Of a stretch of 64,000 bases of DNA, positions 61,173 to 64,000 are shown one piece after another. Source of the DNA: Deltaproteobacteria bacterium IMCC39146 (GTDB taxonomy: Bacteria; Desulfobacterota; Desulfuromonadia; Desulfuromonadales; BM103); contig JARUHP010000004.1 in NCBI GenBank assembly GCA_030005635.1, positions 62,001 through 126,000 of the forward strand. The letters are read 5' to 3'. Under the pieces are notes generated by a model. The model did no database searches. It had not been told where the DNA came from and worked only from the letters and a program-made list of their open reading frames with translations. The position numbers and the translations under genes are program-made. Position 1 is the stretch's first letter; every line of letters starts with the position of its first letter.

Positions 61173-62342
61173 ATGAAAAAGTTATTGGTGGTGTTGGTTG
61201 TCTTTGGAATGTTTGTACCGAATGTGTTGCTGGCAGTCGAGCCGGTCAAGATCGGTATGGTTACCACGCTTTCGACCAAGGCCGGTTACCTTGGTGAAGA
61301 CGTGCGCGACGGTTTCAAGCTGGCTATCGCGCAGGAAGATGGGATGCTAGGTGGAGTGCCGGTTGAACTGCTGGTCGAGGATGACGGTCGTGACCCGGGT
61401 AAGGCCAAGCAGATTGCCGATCGCTTCGTAAAGCGTGACAATGTCAAGATCATGACCGGTATTATTTTCTCTAATGTCGCTCTGGCTGTGGTTCCAAAGG
61501 TGGTGCGCGGCGAGGTTCTCTACATCAGCCCTAACGCCGGACCCTCTGACCTAGCAGGCAAAGGCTGTAATGAGAACTACTTCAATGTTGCTTATCAGAA
61601 CGACAACCTCGATGAGGTCGTTGGCAAGTACGTCAGCGATTCCGGCTTCAAAAATGTTTACCTGCTGGCACCCAACTATCCGGCGGGCAAGGATCACCTC
61701 GCAGGTTTTAAGCGTTACTACACAGGTAAAATCTCTGGCGAAGTCTACACCAAGCTTGGCCAATCTGATTACGCGGCAGAAATCTCTGCACTGCGTGCTG
61801 CCAAGCCGGATGCGGTATTCTTTTTCCTTCCCGGTGGCATGGGGATCAACTTTATCAAGCAGTATTCTCAGGCCGGTCTGAACAAAACGATCCCTGTCTT
61901 CGGTCCCGCCTTCTCCTTCGACGAACGACTACTTGGGGCGGTTGGTGCTGCTGCCAAGGGGGTAAAAAACGGCTCCCAGTGGACCCACGACCTCGACAAT
62001 CCGGCCAACAAACAATTTGTTGAGGCTTTCCGTGCTGCCTACGATCGGACTCCGACTCTCTACGCCAGCCAAGGGTATGAGGCGGCACGTTTGATTGGCA
62101 GTGCGCTCAAGAGCGTCGGTGGAGATGTGACTAAGTTCGACCAACTTCGTGCCGCAGTCCGCAAGGCTGATTTCGAGTCAGTACGCGGCCAGTTCGCTTT
62201 CACCACTAATCAGCACCCGGTGCAAAACCTCTACATCCGCGAAGTTGTCGAAGACGGCAAGGGGGGCTACACTAACCAAACTCTCAAAGCAGTCTTCACC
62301 AGCCACGGCAATGCCTACGTTGACGATTGTAAAATGCAGTAG
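61173..62342 (+). CDS. Branched-chain amino acid-type ABC substrate-binding protein
   Basis: 389 residues from the ATG at 61173 (AAGGAGGAAAGA just upstream; a GTG at 61146 is inferior). Signal peptide LVVLVVFGMFVPNVLLAV. Peripla_BP_6 fold: VKIGMVTTLSTKAGYLGEDV, ELLVEDDGRDPGKAKQIADR, later GYEAARLIGSALKSVGGDV. These bind amino acids or aromatic acids; the ligand is not known. Opens the liv operon. Confidence 0.94.
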   Translation: MKKLLVVLVVFGMFVPNVLLAVEPVKIGMVTTLSTKAGYLGEDVRDGFKLAIAQEDGMLGGVPVELLVEDDGRDPGKAKQIADRFVKRDNVKIMTGIIFSNVALAVVPKVVRGEVLYISPNAGPSDLAGKGCNENYFNVAYQNDNLDEVVGKYVSDSGFKNVYLLAPNYPAGKDHLAGFKRYYTGKISGEVYTKLGQSDYAAEISALRAAKPDAVFFFLPGGMGINFIKQYSQAGLNKTIPVFGPAFSFDERLLGAVGAAAKGVKNGSQWTHDLDNPANKQFVEAFRAAYDRTPTLYASQGYEAARLIGSALKSVGGDVTKFDQLRAAVRKADFESVRGQFAFTTNQHPVQNLYIREVVEDGKGGYTNQTLKAVFTSHGNAYVDDCKMQ

Positions 62343-62467
62343 GCGGTTGCAGTTAGAGTCAACTTTATCCTAGGAATAGGCACGTTTCTCCATGCAGAGG
62401 TGTTCTCTTTGCCGGAGAAACGTGCCTGACTTTCTCCGCCTCGTAACTGAGCGCGGCCAGTGTTCTC

Positions 62468-63382
62468 ATGCTCTTGTTTATCGAACAGATCCTCAACGGC
62501 CTCCAACTCGGTGTGACCCTGTTTCTGATGTCGGCCGGCCTGACCCTGGTTTTTGGCATTATGCAGGTGATCAACCTCGCGCACGGTTCCTTCTATATGA
62601 TCGGAGCTTATGTTGCGGCAACGGTGACTGCACTCAGCGGTTCTTTCCTGCTTGGCCTCGCAGTGGCGTTGCCAGCAACGGCAGTGATCGGCATGCTGGT
62701 CGAGGCGATCGTGCTGCGACGACTCTACAAAAAGGAGCACGTGGACCAGGTTCTCGCCACCTTCGGCCTCATTATGTTTTTCAACGAGTTGACCCGTATC
62801 ATCTGGGGACGCCAGCCGTTGTTCATGGACGTACCGTCCTGGTTGTCCGGCAGCGTTGAGCTTATTCCCGGCATCCCCTATCCGAGCTACCGTATTGCGG
62901 TTATCGGCGTTGGTTTGCTGGTGGCGCTGTTCCTCTACCTGATGTTTACCCGCACCAGAATCGGCATGCAAATTCGGGCCGGGGCGAGCAACAGAGAGAT
63001 GGCTGGAGCCTTGGGCATCAATATCCGGCTTCTATATACCTTGGTCTTCGGACTCGGAACTCTGCTTGCCGGGTTGGCTGGAGTGATGGCTGGTCCGATC
63101 CTTGCGGTTGAGGCGGGGATGGGAGAGAGTATCCTGATCCTGACCTTCGTGGTGATCGTGATCGGTGGCATCGGATCGGTGCGCGGTGCATTTATCGGAG
63201 CGCTTTTGGTCGGCATGGTTGACACCCTCGGGCGTGCGTTTCTGCCCGCCCTGTTCCGTATGTTTCTGTCGTCAGCACATGCCGATGGGGTTGCTGCCTC
63301 AGTGGCCTCGATGTCGATCTACATTCTAATGGCTATCATACTGATCTGGCGCCCCCAAGGGCTGTTGCCGGCCCATTCCTGA
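62468..63382 (+). CDS. livH: Branched-chain amino acid ABC permease LivH
   Basis: 304 residues with eight or nine membrane segments. ILNGLQLGVTLFLMSAGLTL at the start and GTLLAGLAGVMAGPILAVEA near residue 200, then VIVIGGIGSVRGAFIGALLV, are the LivH signatures. It follows the binding-protein gene by 125 bp. No ribosome site is obvious for the ATG at 62468. Confidence 0.94.
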   Translation: MLLFIEQILNGLQLGVTLFLMSAGLTLVFGIMQVINLAHGSFYMIGAYVAATVTALSGSFLLGLAVALPATAVIGMLVEAIVLRRLYKKEHVDQVLATFGLIMFFNELTRIIWGRQPLFMDVPSWLSGSVELIPGIPYPSYRIAVIGVGLLVALFLYLMFTRTRIGMQIRAGASNREMAGALGINIRLLYTLVFGLGTLLAGLAGVMAGPILAVEAGMGESILILTFVVIVIGGIGSVRGAFIGALLVGMVDTLGRAFLPALFRMFLSSAHADGVAASVASMSIYILMAIILIWRPQGLLPAHS

Positions 63383-63398
63383 GTTGGACAATAAATTG

Positions 63399-64000
63399 AT
63401 GCACATGCTGTCACAATTCAATCGAAAAACCATTTGTATCATCAGCAGTGCACTGTTGCTGGCGCTGCTGCCAATGCTGGCTACCCTGGCCGGTGAACCT
63501 TATCTGGTCTCGCTCTTTTCCCGCATCCTGATCTACGCTCTCGCTGCAGCGAGTCTCGATTTGATCCTCGGTTATGGAGGGCTGGTCAGCCTGGGACACG
63601 CAGCATTCTTCGGCATTGGCGCCTACACGGTTGGGATTCTTGCCCATCACGACTTCGAAGAGACCGCGCTGATCTCCTGGCCGCTGTTTATTCCGGGGAG
63701 CGACAGCGGCCTGGTCGCCTGGCCGGTCGCGATACTGGTTTCCGCCTTACTGGCCGCAATCATAGGAGCGCTGAGCCTGCGTACGCGCGGCATGCACTTC
63801 ATTATGATCACTCTGGCTTTTGCGCAGATGCTCTTCTTCTTTTTCGTCTCCCTCGAAGGTTACGGTGGCGACGATGGTCTCACCCTCTTTTCGCGCAATA
63901 CCCTGCCGGGGCTCGATTTGGGCGACGACGTCCAGTTCTACTATGTCTGCCTGGCTTTGCTGGGTGCTTTCCTGTTTTTGGCCGGTCGGCTGGTTGAGTC
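63399..64000 (+). CDS. livM: Branched-chain amino acid ABC permease LivM, 3' end cut by window edge
   Basis: The open frame from ATG 63399 runs to the window edge, 200 codons. YALAAASLDLILGYGGLVSL GHAAFFGIGAYTVG near residue 50 is the LivM signature, and LRTRGMHFIMITLAFAQM follows near 130. The ATPase genes livG and livF are expected to the right. Confidence 0.93.
   Translation, partial: MHMLSQFNRKTICIISSALLLALLPMLATLAGEPYLVSLFSRILIYALAAASLDLILGYGGLVSLGHAAFFGIGAYTVGILAHHDFEETALISWPLFIPGSDSGLVAWPVAILVSALLAAIIGALSLRTRGMHFIMITLAFAQMLFFFFVSLEGYGGDDGLTLFSRNTLPGLDLGDDVQFYYVCLALLGAFLFLAGRLVE

Overview
This window is chromosomal DNA from a deltaproteobacterium that looks like a member of the Desulfuromonadales (Geobacter, Desulfuromonas or Pelobacter relatives). 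The pointers are a large NAD-type glutamate dehydrogenase, a Geobacter-style radical SAM/SPASM peptide cassette, a GEMM-type cyclic-dinucleotide riboswitch beside a PilZ gene, many outer-envelope lipoproteins, and the order pheA-tyrA-aroA-cmk-ispH-rpsA-sppA-ihfB. I ran no database search; identifications rest on motifs and recalled families.

Layout. 1-10.4 kb: a truncated CpsB-type phosphatase at the left edge, then housekeeping genes on the minus strand (glutamate dehydrogenase, parvulin isomerase, rsmA, a DUF2062 membrane protein, tsaD, a PIN-PhoH ATPase). 10.5-24.4 kb: a minus-strand run of envelope and modification genes. It contains a small-peptide cassette (PqqD-like carrier, radical SAM/SPASM enzyme, an 18-residue peptide gene MKKYIKPRVVGSSNVHPC, and a SPASM protein that has lost the SAM cluster), flanked by a cysteine desulfurase and a YedE-type sulfur/selenium transporter. 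Upstream lies a second, uncharacterised group: PhnD-like binding lipoprotein, two NosD-like beta-helix proteins, a NapH/NosR-like ferredoxin membrane protein, HEAT and carboxypeptidase-regulatory lipoproteins, and an ethylbenzene-dehydrogenase-type heme protein. 24.5-27 kb: a sigma-54 response regulator and a diguanylate cyclase. 27.4-35.7 kb: a secreted protein, a cysteine-cluster protein, an MFS exporter, a peptide ABC permease with its binding protein, a LolB-like lipoprotein and a long TPR lipoprotein.

36-40.4 kb: a partner-switching signalling operon in which a sodium/solute-symporter-like sensor is fused to GAF and PP2C phosphatase domains, followed by a STAS antagonist and an RsbW-type kinase. 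41-53.5 kb: lgt, rluA-type synthase, a probable 6S RNA, ihfB, sppA, rpsA, ispH, cmk, aroA, tyrA, pheA and an aminotransferase. 53.6-57 kb: formate/nitrite transporter, WYL regulator, stomatin/NfeD pair. 57-61.1 kb: a gene-poor, repeat-rich island with small membrane proteins, PilZ and SpoIIAA-like genes, a GEMM riboswitch, a decayed lysozyme-inhibitor fragment and a 33-base G run. 61.2-64 kb: a branched-chain amino acid ABC transporter (livK, livH, partial livM).

Four kinds of dispersed intergenic repeat stand out: (i) heptamer-period arrays arranged as facing inverted arms at nine places, with at least four different heptamer words; (ii) two 168-bp MITE-like elements; (iii) three hairpin modules followed by AGGAGG; (iv) three copies of a GGCCACC hairpin element in the 57-61 kb island. 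The best candidates for undescribed biology are the 18-residue peptide system and the adjoining envelope redox cluster.
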